From Microvirga soli (GTDB taxonomy: Bacteria > Pseudomonadota > Alphaproteobacteria > Rhizobiales > Beijerinckiaceae): 64,000 nt of DNA. A program made the translations under genes and the position numbers. This document shows, in pieces, positions 15,901 through 24,219 of the stretch. Under the pieces are notes generated by a model. The model saw nothing but the letters and a program-made list of their open reading frames with translations, did no database searches and was not told the DNA's origin. Positions within the stretch are counted from its first letter, which is position 1. Every line of letters begins with the position of its first letter. Where the stretch lies: positions 1 through 64,000 of the forward strand of contig NZ_JAERQE010000010.1 in NCBI RefSeq assembly GCF_016734765.1, read 5' to 3'.

Positions 15901-17060
15901 ATGAGACCTGTGCGCGGGTGGTCAAATCGCGGTCGTGATGACCGTGAGGGAAGTCCCCCACGTCGCTTTCCGAGACTGGCAGTGTTGACAACCAATGCTC
16001 CCGTTGGGGATGTCTGAAGGCACACTTCGCCCCTGATCAGGCAGCCTCCGGTATCAGGATCACCGCCGTGCGTTTCAGGTTGTAGGCGATAGCGGTCAAT
16101 CTGACCTGCAGGGCCGCTTTCGCTAATCCTGTCCAGCGCATACGTCGTAGGCCGTAGCTGCGCTTCCAGGTGCCAAAGATCTTCTCGATCCGGCAGCGCA
16201 CATGCTGGACTTGATGGTTCCACGCCCGCAGCTTGCGTAAGGCATTGCCACCAGGTCGGCCCCACACGCCTGTCTGGACCACGCGTGGGCATCCGCCTTT
16301 GCTCTGCACGGCAGAGGCAAAGGCTGTTCCGCGGTAGGCGCTGTCGGCATAAACATCGCCAGGATCATCCGGCAGGACCACGCCGCCAGCGCGCCCGTCG
16401 TTGACATTGCCATGGGTGACGGTCAATTCCTCCACGAGGGCCGTGTCGGCGTCGGCTGACACATGCGCTTTGAAGCCGTGGATGGCCCTACGTCGTTTGT
16501 GCCCGGCCCAGGCGGCCTCCTCATCCCGAGCACTTGCCGAGGAAATGACCGTGGCATCCACTAGCGTGCCTGTCTTGATGGTGATGGCTTGGGCTTTGAG
16601 TTGGCGCGTCACCTCATCGAACAGCACCTTGTCGAGCGAGCGCCCCACCAGCTCCCGCCGGAACCGCACGAAGGCGGTGCGCTCTGGCGTAGGCTCGTGG
16701 GCGGCGAACCCGCAGAAGCGCCGGAATGAGGCGCGGTCTTCCAGCGCTTCGGCCAACTTCACATCCGATAAGTCATACCAGACGGCCAGCAGTAGGGCGC
16801 GAAACAGGGCCAGCGGTGGCCAGGCTGGTTCGCCCTTGGCAGCGGCGTAGATGTCGGCCAGGTGTCGATCCAGCAAGGACCAGTCGATCAGCTCTGACAG
16901 CCGGTCCAGTGCGCCGCGATGGGATATAGGATCGGCGACAAACGTGAAGACTTCCTGTCCAATCTGACGGCGTGCCATGGGACCGCTCCAGTCATGTCCA
17001 GCGGCCCTATTGAATCACCCAAACAGCCACGGGTCGAGGCCACCCGCGCACAGGTCTCAT
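15901..17060 (-). mobile_element. IS5-family insertion sequence, apparently complete
   Basis: Perfect 21-bp inverted ends: ATGAGACCTGTGCGCGGGTGG begins at 15901 and its inverse ends at 17060. The element is about 1.16 kb with one intact transposase. Flanking bases show no convincing duplicated target, but IS5 target duplications are short. Confidence 0.9.
16037..16978 (-). CDS. IS5 family transposase
   Basis: 313 residues, full length for the IS5 group, uninterrupted. DDE motifs: LVDATVIS (first Asp), DVYADSAYRG (second Asp) and the C-terminal block HVRCRIEKIFGTWKRSYGLRRMRW (Glu). The N-terminal WPPLALFRALLLAVWYDLSD and EDRASFRRFCGF are typical. Lies inside perfect inverted repeats, so the copy may still be active. 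It separates the cyclase from the degenerate IS6 relic at 17150. Confidence 0.93.
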   Translation of the reverse strand: MARRQIGQEVFTFVADPISHRGALDRLSELIDWSLLDRHLADIYAAAKGEPAWPPLALFRALLLAVWYDLSDVKLAEALEDRASFRRFCGFAAHEPTPERTAFVRFRRELVGRSLDKVLFDEVTRQLKAQAITIKTGTLVDATVISSASARDEEAAWAGHKRRRAIHGFKAHVSADADTALVEELTVTHGNVNDGRAGGVVLPDDPGDVYADSAYRGTAFASAVQSKGGCPRVVQTGVWGRPGGNALRKLRAWNHQVQHVRCRIEKIFGTWKRSYGLRRMRWTGLAKAALQVRLTAIAYNLKRTAVILIPEAA

Positions 17061-17149
17061 GAATAGTGCTACTACAAGCTGAAATCGAGAACACCATGCT
17101 GTTCAGATGAGGATTGTTCTTTCGACATCGTCACATTACCGGCGTTCGC

Positions 17150-17869
17150 CATCACCAAGGCGAAATAAGTCTCGATTTCACACGGCAAGTGCCGCACAGG
17201 TGATGTCCAATCAGCCTCGAAGGCTGCCTTTCGAGCATTGCGATAGGTGGTGGCAGTCAATTGATGACGCCGTAGGTGAAACAAATTGCTGATCGAGTTG
17301 TGAATTGAGAGAACACGTTGCGCCTGCCCGGCCGACTTGAAGCGCTTCATTTGGCGCTCGCGTCGGCGGGTGAGTTCGTGTGAGTTTTCCGCCCGTTTGT
17401 TTGAACCTTTGTGCTGCCGATGCTCGGTGCCGAGATCCATGTCCCTGCGAGCCGCACCGTAGAACCCAATTTTGTTTGTGACCATCACCCGCAGAGCCAT
17501 GGCGATCTTCTTCAACAGCTTGCGCTGCAGGCGCTTGGCGGCGTTGCAGTCTCGATGGCTCTAGAGAAGAATATCCAGGACAAAGCCGCCCTGATCCACA
17601 GCCCCCCAGAGCCAACGCTTCTTCCTCGCAATGGTGATCACCACCCCTTCGAGATGCCACCAATCGCCCGACCTAGGAGGGCGCTGGCGAATGCGATTGG
17701 CAAACTCCCGTCCAAACTTCTCAGTCCGGCGCCGAACCGTTTCGTGGCGGACCTCAGTTCCACGCGCGGCCAGCATCTCCTCTACCATGCGCACGCTCAT
17801 GTGAAAGCGAAAATAGGGCCAGACCTTAAGACTGATCACCTCGGCGGGAATGCGGGCGCAGACGTACAA
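17150..17869 (-). pseudogene. IS6-family transposase, frameshifted
   Basis: Two frames together give an IS6/IS26-type transposase. The first (17869 down to about 17561) covers PYFRFHMSVRMVEEMLAARG and WWHLEGVVITIARKKRWLW. The second (about 17515 down to 17150) covers EHRQHKGSNKRAENSHELTRRRER and FHLRRHQLTATTYRNAR. In the first catalytic block the usual WHLDE reads WHLEG, so the catalytic Asp is gone. A frameshift separates the two halves. Inactive. Confidence 0.85.
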
Positions 17870-17977
17870 TGCAGGACAAGAGTGAGTCTCCCCGATGGGC
17901 CTGTAATTCGCAGAACACCCTCAATGGAACTGTTAGGTGGAGAGGAGAGCCGCTCTGGGAGGCCCTCCTCCAGCTTG

Positions 17978-18583
17978 TTACATCCGGGCTGTGCCCTTCT
18001 CCATGAGCCTTGCACCCATGCCTTGGATATCGCCGCGGAGCCTCTCGTCAGGAACAGTTTCGGCCAAATGCGTGAAGGCAACGCCCATGGTGACGATATC
18101 AACCGGATCGAACAAAGTCTCTCCGCGCTTCGGCGGTGGGAACGGCCACTTCCGATAAGGCGGGCAAAGTTCGATGTCGTCGACAAACCGCGCCATGTAA
18201 TCCCGGGCGGGTGAGCCGGACTGGCCCGCTATGTCAGCGATGTCCTGCAGGCGCGACACATGGTTGATTACCTCTTCGGCAAGCATGATCGAGAACAGTG
18301 CTTTGGGTGGAAGAGGCTGCGGATTGAGACTGACCATATCCGATATGTCTGAGACAGAACCCATGACCTTCCATGGATCAGGGTGTGGCCCTAGACGGTC
18401 CCTGATCCGCGTCAGGGTCTGGCGAATTACTGGGTCCCAAGGACCAGGGGGCTGAGGGTTATCCGGGTCTGGCCGCCCCCCTGTGATGAACTCGGTGACT
18501 AGTGAGTGTAAGGCTCCAAACCTACTCTGGGCCTCAGGTGCCACTTGGGTTGCCTGGGATTGGGTGCGAGTGTCGGTGTCCAT
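17978..18583 (-). CDS. Hypothetical protein with NPQPLPPK motif
   Basis: 201 residues, no signal peptide or membrane segment, start at ATG 18583. A Pro-rich segment near residues 35-52 (GGRPDPDNPQPPGPWDPVIR) is followed by LNPQPLPPK at about 86-94. That motif recurs in scattered uncharacterised bacterial proteins. The rest is predicted helical (LFSIMLAEEVINHVSRLQDIADI; DIVTMGVAFTHLAETV). It is the third of three same-strand genes after tandem peptidoglycan-binding and Ig-like/LysM proteins, with a 437-bp gap before it. I do not recognise a function; the context suggests a role at the cell wall or as a scaffold. Confidence 0.7.
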   Translation of the reverse strand: MDTDTRTQSQATQVAPEAQSRFGALHSLVTEFITGGRPDPDNPQPPGPWDPVIRQTLTRIRDRLGPHPDPWKVMGSVSDISDMVSLNPQPLPPKALFSIMLAEEVINHVSRLQDIADIAGQSGSPARDYMARFVDDIELCPPYRKWPFPPPKRGETLFDPVDIVTMGVAFTHLAETVPDERLRGDIQGMGARLMEKGTARM

Positions 18584-19020
18584 GCGCGTGTCTCCGCGAC
18601 GGTGCTAAGCCCCCAAGTTACTGTAGATCATGGCGGGGATGATGCCTGTGCGGAGAAACACTCAGCGTAATTTCCGATAAAGCCTTTGTAGACGGCGCCT
18701 ACGTGGCAAGGAGTTTTTGGCGTTTTGACGATCTGGTCGTGGGGAGCCATGTGTTTGGCCGGCACCGTCATATCTGGACGCTCCCTGCCGGCAAGGGTTT
18801 TGTTGAACGTGGCTGCAAGTGGTCGGGGCAGTCATATCTACGGCCTGTAAGTGCGGCTTATGTGGCCGCGGGCCCTGATGTAAGTCCGCGGATCAGGTCC
18901 CCAACAACTTAGCGACCTCGCAGCTCTGACGATACCTCGGGTTGTCCTGATCCCGGCTCGACCGGTTTGCATCACGCTCTCATCACCGCTCATCTTGTTG
19001 TGACCTGTCTTGCATACTCA
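18584..19020. other. Gene-free stretch between NPQPLPPK gene and LysM gene
   Basis: About 440 bases. A plus-strand open frame at 18703-18912 (69 codons) has no recognised features. The promoter of the NPQPLPPK gene may lie near 18590-18680. No inverted terminal repeats or transposase remains found. Confidence 0.4.
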
Positions 19021-19512
19021 TTACGCGCCGACTGGTATCTTAAGCACCTGACCGGGGAAGATCCGATCAGGGTCACTGATGACCAGTGGATTTGCCCTGA
19101 CGATATCCTGGAAACGGCCGGGATCGCCGTAGTGATCGCGGGAGATCTTCGCAAGTGTGTCGCCACGCTGGACCGTATGAAGACGGAAGCCCACGTACCC
19201 GGGTACGATATTAGGTCCGAAGATAACAGGGACAATCACCTTGTTGATTTCTGAGCCGTCTGCTGCGCTCTGCTCGAACACCTCGACGAACAGACGGTCC
19301 AACTGGAAGACGGCTCCAGATACGTCAATCGACAGGTGGAACTGTCCGTGCTCACCGGTCCCGCCACCAACCATGAAGTGGCCTGTGCGCTCATTATGAC
19401 CGTCATGGACGCGATATTGAAGAATGGCCTCAAACCCTGAGCCAATTCCTCCGATCAGGATCGGGTTGCCTACCAAATCGAACGGCTTGGGTTGTTGGAT
19501 CTCGTTCGCCAT
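19021..19512 (-). CDS. Gmad2-like Ig-fold plus LysM domain protein
   Basis: 163 residues without a signal peptide. The N-terminal half (about 8-105) looks like a Gmad2-type immunoglobulin-like domain: FDLVGNPILIGGIGSGFEAILQYRVHD, GEHGQFHLSID, DRLFVEVFEQSAADGSEINKVIVPVIFG. The C-terminal half (about 112-162) is a LysM repeat: HTVQRGDTLAKISRDHYGDPGRFQDIVRANP...IFPGQVLKIP. LysM binds N-acetylglucosamine polymers such as peptidoglycan; in phage-tail-like particles it also acts as a structural hub. It lies 90 bp downstream of the tandem peptidoglycan-binding gene, in the same direction. How it would leave the cytoplasm is unclear. Confidence 0.85.
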   Translation of the reverse strand: MANEIQQPKPFDLVGNPILIGGIGSGFEAILQYRVHDGHNERTGHFMVGGGTGEHGQFHLSIDVSGAVFQLDRLFVEVFEQSAADGSEINKVIVPVIFGPNIVPGYVGFRLHTVQRGDTLAKISRDHYGDPGRFQDIVRANPLVISDPDRIFPGQVLKIPVGA

Positions 19513-19602
19513 ACCTGCTCTCCTCGACCAAACCTGCGCTGCTTAGCCCGATCCGAAATGATGTGCGATCGGAGTGCAGCCACCCCCGATGATCCATCTC
19601 AG

Positions 19603-20049
19603 TCAGCTCGCCGACCCTTCGTTCTCCAGTGCAGCAACAACCGCCCAAGTTTTCGCGCCCACGACGCCGTCCACAGCAAGGCCAAACCGTTGCTGAAGCT
19701 GTCTCACTGCCGCTTCTGTTTTCGGGCTGAAGCGTCCATCGACCCCGCCTGTGTCGAAACCAACCGCACTCATCCGACTCTGAAGGCGGCGGACTGGCAG
19801 GCCGGTTGAGCCAAGGCGGAGACCTGGCTCGCTCTGGTCGGCTTCATCGATATTGATCCACGTGACCCGGCCGACGACCCCATCCGCAGCGATGCCCTTT
19901 GACTGCTGAAAGGATCGGACTGCGCGCTCAGTGCTGGGCCCGAAGACACTGTCGATCGGCCCTGGATCATGTCCGAGGATCTTGAGGGCCTCCTGCAAGT
20001 CCTGCACAGCGGGATCCGTCGACCCCTTCTTCAGAACTGGTTCCGCCAT
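19603..20049 (-). CDS. Tandem peptidoglycan-binding domain protein
   Basis: 148 residues made almost entirely of two PG_binding_1 repeats: residues 5-65 (LKKGSTDPAVQDLQEALKILG...FGPSTERAVRSFQQSKGIAADGVVGRVTW) and 76-140 (LRLGSTGLPVRRLQSRMSAVG...FSPKTEAAVRQLQQRFGLAVDGVVGAKTW). No catalytic domain, signal peptide or membrane anchor. Probably first gene of a minus-strand set with the LysM and NPQPLPPK genes. The domain is known from cell-wall hydrolases, where it binds peptidoglycan; a stand-alone cytoplasmic copy is unusual and suggests an adaptor or an exported particle component. Confidence 0.88.
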   Translation of the reverse strand: MAEPVLKKGSTDPAVQDLQEALKILGHDPGPIDSVFGPSTERAVRSFQQSKGIAADGVVGRVTWINIDEADQSEPGLRLGSTGLPVRRLQSRMSAVGFDTGGVDGRFSPKTEAAVRQLQQRFGLAVDGVVGAKTWAVVAALENEGSAS

Positions 20050-20414
20050 AGCGTGCTGCCTCCTGAAATTGGCCTACGTCTAGTCTGCTGCTCACAGGAT
20101 CAGAGTACACCCGATCACAATTCGACATGTGCTCGGCCGCACTTTGCTGGCGCGGTCTCGTGTTGCAGGCCCAAGTGTTCTACTTCGTGCTGCAATCAGC
20201 TGCGCTCTTGCGCGTCAGCTTCAGCCGGTGTGAGCGCCTGCAGCGCGAACAGCGCACCGTCGGTATCACGACAGGGGAATGTCTGCTCCGGATCGATGCT
20301 GTTGAAAAACTCGGCAACTGCCGTTCTGTGCGTGGTCAGCATACAGGATGCTGGGCCTAATCTGGCACGCTGACCCTAGTAATAGATGGACGAAGCAGCC
20401 CTCAGGAGTTTTTC
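20050..20414. other. Intergenic region upstream of the peptidoglycan-binding gene
   Basis: About 365 bases between the start of the tandem peptidoglycan-binding gene and the IS6 element. It should hold the operon promoter, partly cut by the IS6 junction. No gene recognised. Confidence 0.35.
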
Positions 20415-21226
20415 GGTGTTGTCATGTTAACCCGCATCGGGCGCATCGAGGCAAATTCAGCGGCATGACAGTTTCAAGCGGCGACATTCGCCGCGACCTT
20501 CCACTCGGCCATAGCGTTGAGGCGGTGAAGGTGGGTCGCACGGGCAGAGCGGCGGGAGCGGGGTGGAACGAAAAGGTTACGGACGGCAGAGAACACATTG
20601 ACGAACCTCTGCAGTCCTCCGGCAGATCGAAAGCCCTGCCTCGCCTGTTCGCGCCGGCGGAACGGCAGATGTGAATTCTCCGCCCGATTGTTGAGCCCCT
20701 TGTGCGAGCGGTGTTCGACGTCTGGCATGATCTGACGGTGGGCAGCCGCAAAGGAGCCGAGCTTGTCGGTGATCATGCGCCGCGGTGGGCCACCCTGCTT
20801 CCGCAACAGCCGCTTCAGCAAGCGCTTGGCGGCCTTGGTGTCGCGCCGGCTCTGGACGACTTCATCGAGCACATAGCCGTCCTGATCAACCGCCCGCCAC
20901 AACCAGTGCTTCTGGCCAGAGATCGTGACCACGACTTCGTCGAGATGCCAAATATCGCGATGGTTTGGTCTCTTGCGCCTGAGGCGGCGAGCGTACGCCG
21001 GTCCAAACTTCAGCGCCCATCGGCGGACCGTCTCATAAGACACGACGATGCCGCGCTCGAGCAGCATCTCCTCGACCAGGCGCAGGCTCAGAGGAAACCG
21101 GAAGTACAACCAAACCGCATGGGCGATGATCTGAGGCGGGAACCGATGACGTTTGTAGCTGACAGACTTTCTCATGGCGGCCCGTCTACACGGTCGCAGT
21201 CAAACCTGAGTTAACGTGACAACACC
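20415..21226 (-). mobile_element. IS6-family (IS26-like) insertion sequence, complete
   Basis: Inverted ends GGTGTTGTCATGTTAACCC (20415-20433) and its near-perfect inverse at 21208-21226, 17 of 19 matching. Length 812 bp with one intact transposase. The adjacent 8 bp on the two sides (AGTTTTTC and TCCTCACC) differ, so there is no target duplication. With the beheaded ABC permease directly to the right, this indicates an IS-mediated deletion or cointegrate junction. Confidence 0.9.
20474..21175 (-). CDS. IS6 family transposase
   Basis: 233 residues, uninterrupted and full length. DDE triad blocks: IWHLDEVVVTI, MITDKLGSF and NRAENSHLPFRRRE. N-terminal helix-turn-helix segment FPLSLRLVEEMLLERGIVVSYETVRRW. 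IS6 elements move by replicative cointegration and cause adjacent deletions, which fits the missing target duplication and the truncated gene next to it. Confidence 0.95.
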   Translation of the reverse strand: MRKSVSYKRHRFPPQIIAHAVWLYFRFPLSLRLVEEMLLERGIVVSYETVRRWALKFGPAYARRLRRKRPNHRDIWHLDEVVVTISGQKHWLWRAVDQDGYVLDEVVQSRRDTKAAKRLLKRLLRKQGGPPRRMITDKLGSFAAAHRQIMPDVEHRSHKGLNNRAENSHLPFRRREQARQGFRSAGGLQRFVNVFSAVRNLFVPPRSRRSARATHLHRLNAMAEWKVAANVAA

Positions 21227-21237
21227 TCCTCACCAGT

Positions 21238-21768
21238 ATGTCCCAGACGCTTGAGGACACGGTAGGAGCCATGGCGCTCGGGCTTCAGACGTTGCCGAGC
21301 GTATGCTGGGTTCCGCTGGCTCTTGTCTGGTTCGGGCAGACGGAAAGCGCAATGTTGTTTGTTGTCATCATGGGGACGGTATGGTCCGTCATCATTGCAA
21401 CCGATTACGGTGCTCGCTCGATCCCTCCGATCTATGCCCGTGCGGCCCGAACCATGGGATCGGAGGGTATGCACAAGTGGACGCGCGTTATCCTGCCCGC
21501 CTCGCTGCCGTTTCTGGTAACCGGGATGAAGCAGGGCTGGGCCTTCGCCTGGCGCTCCTTGATGGCAGCGGAGATCTACGTGACCATCCTGACGGGCTTC
21601 GGGCTCGGACACCTACTGCACTATGGGCGCGAGCTCAACGCCATGGATCAGGTCATCGGCGTCATGATTGTGATCGTGCTGATTGGCCTTCTCGCGGATC
21701 GGCTCCTGTTCTCGCCTTGGGAGCGCTTCCTGCACAGCCGCTGGGGGACAAACGTCAAGGCATCCTGA
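21238..21768 (+). pseudogene. ABC transporter permease (SsuC/TauC type), N-terminus removed by IS6
   Basis: 176 residues corresponding to the C-terminal two thirds of nitrate/sulfonate/taurine-type permeases: ALGLQTLPSVCWVPLALVWFG, the EAA-type loop YARAARTMGSEGMHKWTRVILPASLPFLVTG and QGWAFAWRSLMAAEI. Roughly 80-90 N-terminal residues with the first membrane spans are missing; homology starts only about 12 bp from the IS6 end. No cognate ATPase or binding protein is present on the other side, so they were probably lost in the same deletion. Confidence 0.88.
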
Positions 21769-21802
21769 AGCGGAATGTCCCCTTTTGGTCGATTCTGTTG
21801 AT

Positions 21803-22204
21803 TTAGTCAGGCGCACTGGCTGCTGGACAGAAGCCATCCACACCTGCCTCGTGCCCCAACCGCACGAAGCTCAGATCGAAGTGATCGGCCAGAACCACAA
21901 TGCGGGCTTCCGGAGACTGCTCTCTTGCCTGCCTGATGGCCTCAAGCGCGCGACCGGCGTTCTGATTGGCATCGATGAGGACCAGGGTAGGCTGTGACGC
22001 TAATTGTTGGAGCCAATCTGGCCCTGGAGAAGAAGCCGCCCTGGCAATGACGAGTGGCGTTTCCTGTAGGACCTGCTGAAGTCCCAGGAGCAGCAGGGCG
22101 TTGTCACTGATTAGGAATGTTGTTACTTCTGGTTCAGCACCATTTGAATTTTGCTTAAACCCGAGTTCTGGCTTGGAGACCGAAGAGATCGTTCGCCCAG
22201 ACAT
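21803..22204 (-). CDS. Receiver-like domain protein, probably a truncated LuxR-family response regulator
   Basis: 133 residues from the ATG at 22204 (GGGGGAG upstream). A receiver-like fold is visible: TTFLISDNALLLLGLQQVL, LVLIDANQNAGRALEAIRQ (putative phospho-Asp in IDAN) and ARIVVLADHFDLSFVRLGHEAGVDGF. The usual C-terminal LuxR helix-turn-helix is absent; the protein stops at AASAPD right after the receiver. It is convergent with the ABC permease relic, 34 bp away. Either a natural single-domain receiver or the head of a longer regulator that lost its DNA-binding half; the latter seems more likely given the rearranged surroundings. Confidence 0.6.
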   Translation of the reverse strand: MSGRTISSVSKPELGFKQNSNGAEPEVTTFLISDNALLLLGLQQVLQETPLVIARAASSPGPDWLQQLASQPTLVLIDANQNAGRALEAIRQAREQSPEARIVVLADHFDLSFVRLGHEAGVDGFCPAASAPD

Positions 22205-22639
22205 CGCTGCTCCCCCATTGTTGAGGCGGTCCGGCAAAGTTTAACACAGGTTAATAAAGGGCGAGTGGTTAAATATACGGCAGGAGGTCTGTTCGTTGGA
22301 CCTGCGATCATACTCATTCAGTCTTCAATCCTAAAAACTGATCATTATTCATACTGCTTTTCTTAAGCTTGAAAGAAGCAAATACGCGGCTAACCTTGAC
22401 GCAATTCCGCTGGAAGAGGTCAGACCACAAGTAGAAAGAGGCGCCCCATGAGGGGTGCTCGACGGTCCTCTGCTCGCCGCAGCGGAATTTGTCTCAACCG
22501 TACCGTTAGGTGTGCAGACGCAGACTCTTCTCAACAACATCACCATCCATCAGGGTCTCACCAGAATTTCTGATCGAAGTTGGCATCGTTGGCAACGAAC
22601 AAACAAATTTAACCTAGGTTAGAATTAGCCTGTTGAATG

Positions 22640-22806
22640 CAAAATAAAGATTATCATAGGTTAAAATACTTGAACAATCCTGTCTTGTTCCAGTCATCTT
22701 TGGAACAAACTTGTTTGGGAGAGATTTAACTCGGACTTTGTGGATATGATCCTCATGGTTTGGTTCCTCCCGACTGGCGGGAAGCTACGGCTTCCCGCCT
22801 TTTTTT
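22640..22806 (+). ncRNA. Candidate small RNA ending at an intrinsic terminator
   Basis: A strong terminator in a stretch without an upstream protein gene suggests a small transcript. Just before the terminator the sequence TTCCTCCC resembles the anti-Shine-Dalgarno loops of alpha-proteobacterial trans-acting RNAs. The 5' end is unknown (22640 is a guess downstream of AT-rich DNA). Inference only. Confidence 0.3.
22776..22806 (+). terminator. Intrinsic terminator
   Basis: GGCGGGAAGC-TACG-GCTTCCCGCC, a perfect 10-bp GC-rich stem with a 4-base loop, followed directly by seven T residues. Confidence 0.9.
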
Positions 22807-22953
22807 GAGAGTATCCAATTCATCCAATGCTAAGCATCGCTGCTCCAAACTCACTGCGGATTGAGCCGAACCGCAGCGCCATCACACCAGTGCTGAGCGG
22901 GAACCGACGACTCAAGCACTGTGGGGCGCAAACGGACTACGAGGCTCGGTCGC

Positions 22954-24219
22954 ATGTTGTACCTGTTGCATGAAGCGTCACAGTTTATGCTATCTCCTGC
23001 CCGACTCGCGGCAGACCTGACGCGATTGGTCTGTGAGAGCCCCTTCAGTCCGCTCACCTATACTCCGCACGGTCGCGCTCTGGTGGCTTCTTGTGAGATA
23101 TTCGAGCGGAGCACTCGCTCCTATCCTAAACCCGCGTTCAACCTCGCTGCTTCGGAACGGGTTGTGTGGCAGCGGCCCTTCTGCCGGGTGATCGCCTTCG
23201 GACCACCGTCGAACAAGCCCAAGGTGTTGATCGTTGCTCCGATGTCCGGTCATTATGCCACGCTGCTGCGCGGCACGGTGGAGGCGTTCCTCGACAGCCA
23301 TCAGGTCTTCATCACCGACTGGAGTGATGCCAAGCAGGTGCCTGCATCCGAGGACCAGTTCGATCTCTCGGATTATGTGGACTACTGCATCAGCATGTTC
23401 AACGTGCTGGGGCCAGACCTGCACGTGATGGCAGTGTGCCAACCCGCCGTTCCGGTGCTGGCGGCGATTGCCCACATGGAGGCTGAAGAACATCCACAGG
23501 TGCCCCGTTCAGTCGCGCTCCTGGGTGGACCCATCGATACCCGCCATGCGCCGACCGCAGTCAACAGCTTCGCCCAGACACGAGACATCCATTGGTTCAA
23601 GCGTCACTGCATCCACCCGGTGCCAGACCGGTTCCGAGGCCGGGGGCGGCTGGTCTATCCGGGGTTCATGCAGTTGTGCGGGTTCATGGCCATGAACCCG
23701 GATCGCCACATCTCAGCTCACTGGGAGATGTTCAATCATCTGGTCGAAGGAGATGGCGACTCGGCGGAAAAGCACCGGGAATTCTACGACGAATACCTTG
23801 CTGTCATGGACCTGTCTGCCGAGTACTACCTCCAGACGTTGGAGACGGTGTTCATCGACCATCTGCTGCCCAGAGGGCTGATGCGGCACCGGGGCAGACC
23901 CGTGGACCTGAAGGCGATCCGCCGCTGTGCTCTCATGACCATTGAAGGCGAGAAGGATGACATCACCGGGCGCGGCCAGACGGTGGCGGCGCTCGACCTG
24001 ACGCCAAACTTGTCGCCCTCGAAAAAGGAGCACCATCTGCAAGCCAGAGTTGGGCACTATGGTGTGTTTAACGGCTCACGCTATCGAGCGGAGATCGCCC
24101 CGCGCATCAAGGCATTCATGGCCAGACATGCAATAGACAGCCCGCTCAATTCCCGGAGGTCTCCAACTCGCGTCACCCGAGTGTCGAGCAAGGTCGAAGC
24201 TACGATCTCCAGAGTGTAG
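22954..24219 (+). CDS. phaZ: Intracellular polyhydroxyalkanoate depolymerase
   Basis: 421 residues from the ATG at 22954; GAGG lies about nine bases upstream, better than the in-frame GTG at 22921. Typical PhaZ layout: N-terminal MLYLLHEASQFMLSPARL, an alpha/beta hydrolase core with the catalytic Cys in MAVCQPAVPVLAA (the Cys-type nucleophile of intracellular depolymerases), the acid in EGEKDDI and the His in RVGHYGVFNG. It degrades native polyhydroxybutyrate granules in the cytoplasm. A patatin-like gene with PhaR-like operators converges from the right, so the locus is linked to PHB metabolism. Confidence 0.93.
   Translation: MLYLLHEASQFMLSPARLAADLTRLVCESPFSPLTYTPHGRALVASCEIFERSTRSYPKPAFNLAASERVVWQRPFCRVIAFGPPSNKPKVLIVAPMSGHYATLLRGTVEAFLDSHQVFITDWSDAKQVPASEDQFDLSDYVDYCISMFNVLGPDLHVMAVCQPAVPVLAAIAHMEAEEHPQVPRSVALLGGPIDTRHAPTAVNSFAQTRDIHWFKRHCIHPVPDRFRGRGRLVYPGFMQLCGFMAMNPDRHISAHWEMFNHLVEGDGDSAEKHREFYDEYLAVMDLSAEYYLQTLETVFIDHLLPRGLMRHRGRPVDLKAIRRCALMTIEGEKDDITGRGQTVAALDLTPNLSPSKKEHHLQARVGHYGVFNGSRYRAEIAPRIKAFMARHAIDSPLNSRRSPTRVTRVSSKVEATISRV

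Larger units (their letters stand above)
22205..22953. other. AT-rich intergenic region with hairpin terminator upstream of phaZ
   Basis: About 750 bases with no protein gene recognised. Contains a perfect 12-bp palindrome TAACCTAGGTTA at 22610-22621, related AGGTTAA words near 22247 and 22656, and a strong intrinsic terminator at 22776-22806 that must end some plus-strand transcript. The phaZ promoter should lie in the last 150 bases. Confidence 0.5.

Noticed and set aside
18703..18912. Plus-strand open frame of 69 codons between LysM and NPQPLPPK genes
   Set aside because: No ribosome binding site or recognisable family; not called.
17978..20049. Hypothesis that the LysM/PGBD set is part of a contractile injection system
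   Set aside because: No sheath, tube, baseplate spike or AAA+ gene in the window; kept only as a possible orphan module.
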